A stretch of 48,032 nt of DNA from Epichloe hybrida. Its lineage: Eukaryota > Ascomycota > Sordariomycetes > Hypocreales > Clavicipitaceae. The stretch lies in assembly GCA_019022495.1 (NCBI GenBank), contig JAFEKR010000111.1:1-48032 (forward strand), given 5' to 3'. Shown here piece after piece: positions 47,001-48,032 of this stretch (its first letter is position 1; each line of letters opens with the position of its first letter). The notes beneath the pieces are model-generated. The model was not told where the DNA came from, did not search any database, and saw only the letters and a program-made list of their open reading frames with translations. The translations under genes and the position numbers were made by a program.

Positions 47001-48032
47001 CCTTACTACTATATATTAGCGTATTATCTAGATAAATAATGTAAGTCTTATTAATAAGTCCTTTAAGAGTATTATTAATATACTCCTAAAAAGTCACTAG
47101 TATATTAACTAGTCTAAATAGTATTACTAGATATTTAAAGTAGCTATATTAATAATAAAACGCTATTTTTTACTTATTACCTAAGTAAATATATAGCTAG
47201 TAGTACGTATCTTTTAAATCTAGGACTGTAAAAATAACTATACTTACTAATTAATTAAGAATTTTAGTAATAAGGGGTAAAGGGGCCTTATTCTTAATTA
47301 TAATCTTATTTAGGCCCCTATAATTTATATAAAGCCTTAATTTCCCTCCTTTCTTTAAAATAAATAAAATTAGGGCTTTAGCTAGGCTAACTAATCTTCT
47401 AATTTACCCTTTAAGCTACATACTTATAAGGTACTCTTTAAGAACCTTTAGCTCCCTTTTAGCTAAATTATATATAGGCCCTTAAGGTAATGTTTTCCCT
47501 TTTTCTAATTTAATTATATAAGTGTAACCTCCTAGTTTAGGAAGCTTACTTACTAACTCTTTAGAAAAAACATTTATAAACTCCTTATATTCTTCTAGGA
47601 TTATTAGTGTAAGGCACTTAGTGCTTTTATCCTAATTTAATATAGTTTCTTTATTACTTATGTTTTCTAAAATTAGTATAACTATAATAACTTTACTTTT
47701 TTACTATAAATAAGTATACTTAAGGATTTATATAGCTACTTTACTATTTATTTATATATCTATTACTACTAGATTCTTTAATTAGCCTTTTTCTTTTCCT
47801 TTTTAATTTTTATTTTCTAGAATACTTAGCCTAATCTTTATTACTCCTAATAATAAAGTAACTACTACTATTTTTTTCTCTTTATATACTTACCACTTAC
47901 TATAAGTAAAGAAAAGACATTCTATTATTACTAGATATCTCTAGTATTTATGCTCCTAATATATAATTATAGGTAAATACTCTTTAATCTAGTCTATACT
48001 TAGAATTATCCCTTTACTTATATTAGTAATAA
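44031..48032 (-). pseudogene. Ty3/Gypsy chromovirus 3, RIP-decayed, runs off the right edge
   Basis: On the minus strand, reverse transcriptase is readable at about 47420-46960: KGGKLRLYINYRGLNKI, FTVLDLKDTYY, and YLDNTLIYS in place of YLDDILIYS. RNase H should follow at about 46900-46400. The integrase core lies at about 45200-44770 with NYFTKYSIYIP and AFAYNISNHLT-like text. A chromodomain at about 44330-44180 keeps FKVKEI, KYLVKWKGY and N-SWVL. This is the standard chromovirus order. The gag and protease end is beyond the window. Stops occur throughout. Confidence 0.8.

Overview
The window looks like an AT-rich, transposon-packed block from a filamentous ascomycete (Pezizomycotina) in which repeat-induced point mutation (RIP) has been active. 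Across most of the 48 kb, CpA and TpG are scarce and TpA is abundant, every reading frame is broken by TAA/TAG, and recognisable retrotransposon domains survive only as stop-riddled ghosts. Two copies of one LTR (9152-9621 and 24174-24629) differ mainly by C-to-T and G-to-A changes, which is the RIP signature. I cannot name the species.

Layout. 1-9621: a decayed Ty3/Gypsy element on the minus strand, ending in its 5' LTR. 9622-12.44 kb: the 3' half of a second decayed Gypsy element (plus strand, integrase and chromodomain). 12508-14984, 18073-20624, 21203-23091, 29493-31231 and 32933-35257: five copies of a non-coding, hAT-like family with CAGAG-type ends. Three copies have perfect 8-bp target duplications. 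Most copies have long inverted arms around a variable tandem-repeat core. Copy 2 carries a nested tRNA-headed SINE-like insertion (18713-19246) and copy 5 a nested 473-bp insertion (34386-34858). 20625-24930 and 42072-44030 are the two arms of a large inverted duplication, probably the 3' end of the Gypsy element seen at the right edge. About 36.8-42.07 kb holds a decayed Ty1/Copia element on the plus strand, and 44.0-48.03 kb a third decayed Gypsy chromovirus on the minus strand.

The only convincing protein-coding gene is on the minus strand at 26637-27920: two exons, a 90-bp intron and a predicted protein of 397 aa. It sits in a normal-GC island (about 25.87-29.03 kb), shows no RIP damage, and has a C-terminal region that reads like a PD-(D/E)XK nuclease fold. 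It is bracketed by copies of a short LTR family (26013-26172, 28408-28592, and a third at 32707-32891). Two of these have a primer-binding site matching the 3' end of initiator tRNA-Met.

The most interesting material is the hAT-like foldback family with its independently amplified cores, the SINE-like element with two strong hairpins behind a tRNA-like head, and the undamaged nuclease-like gene in an otherwise dead region. All calls come from reading the sequence by eye; no database search was possible.
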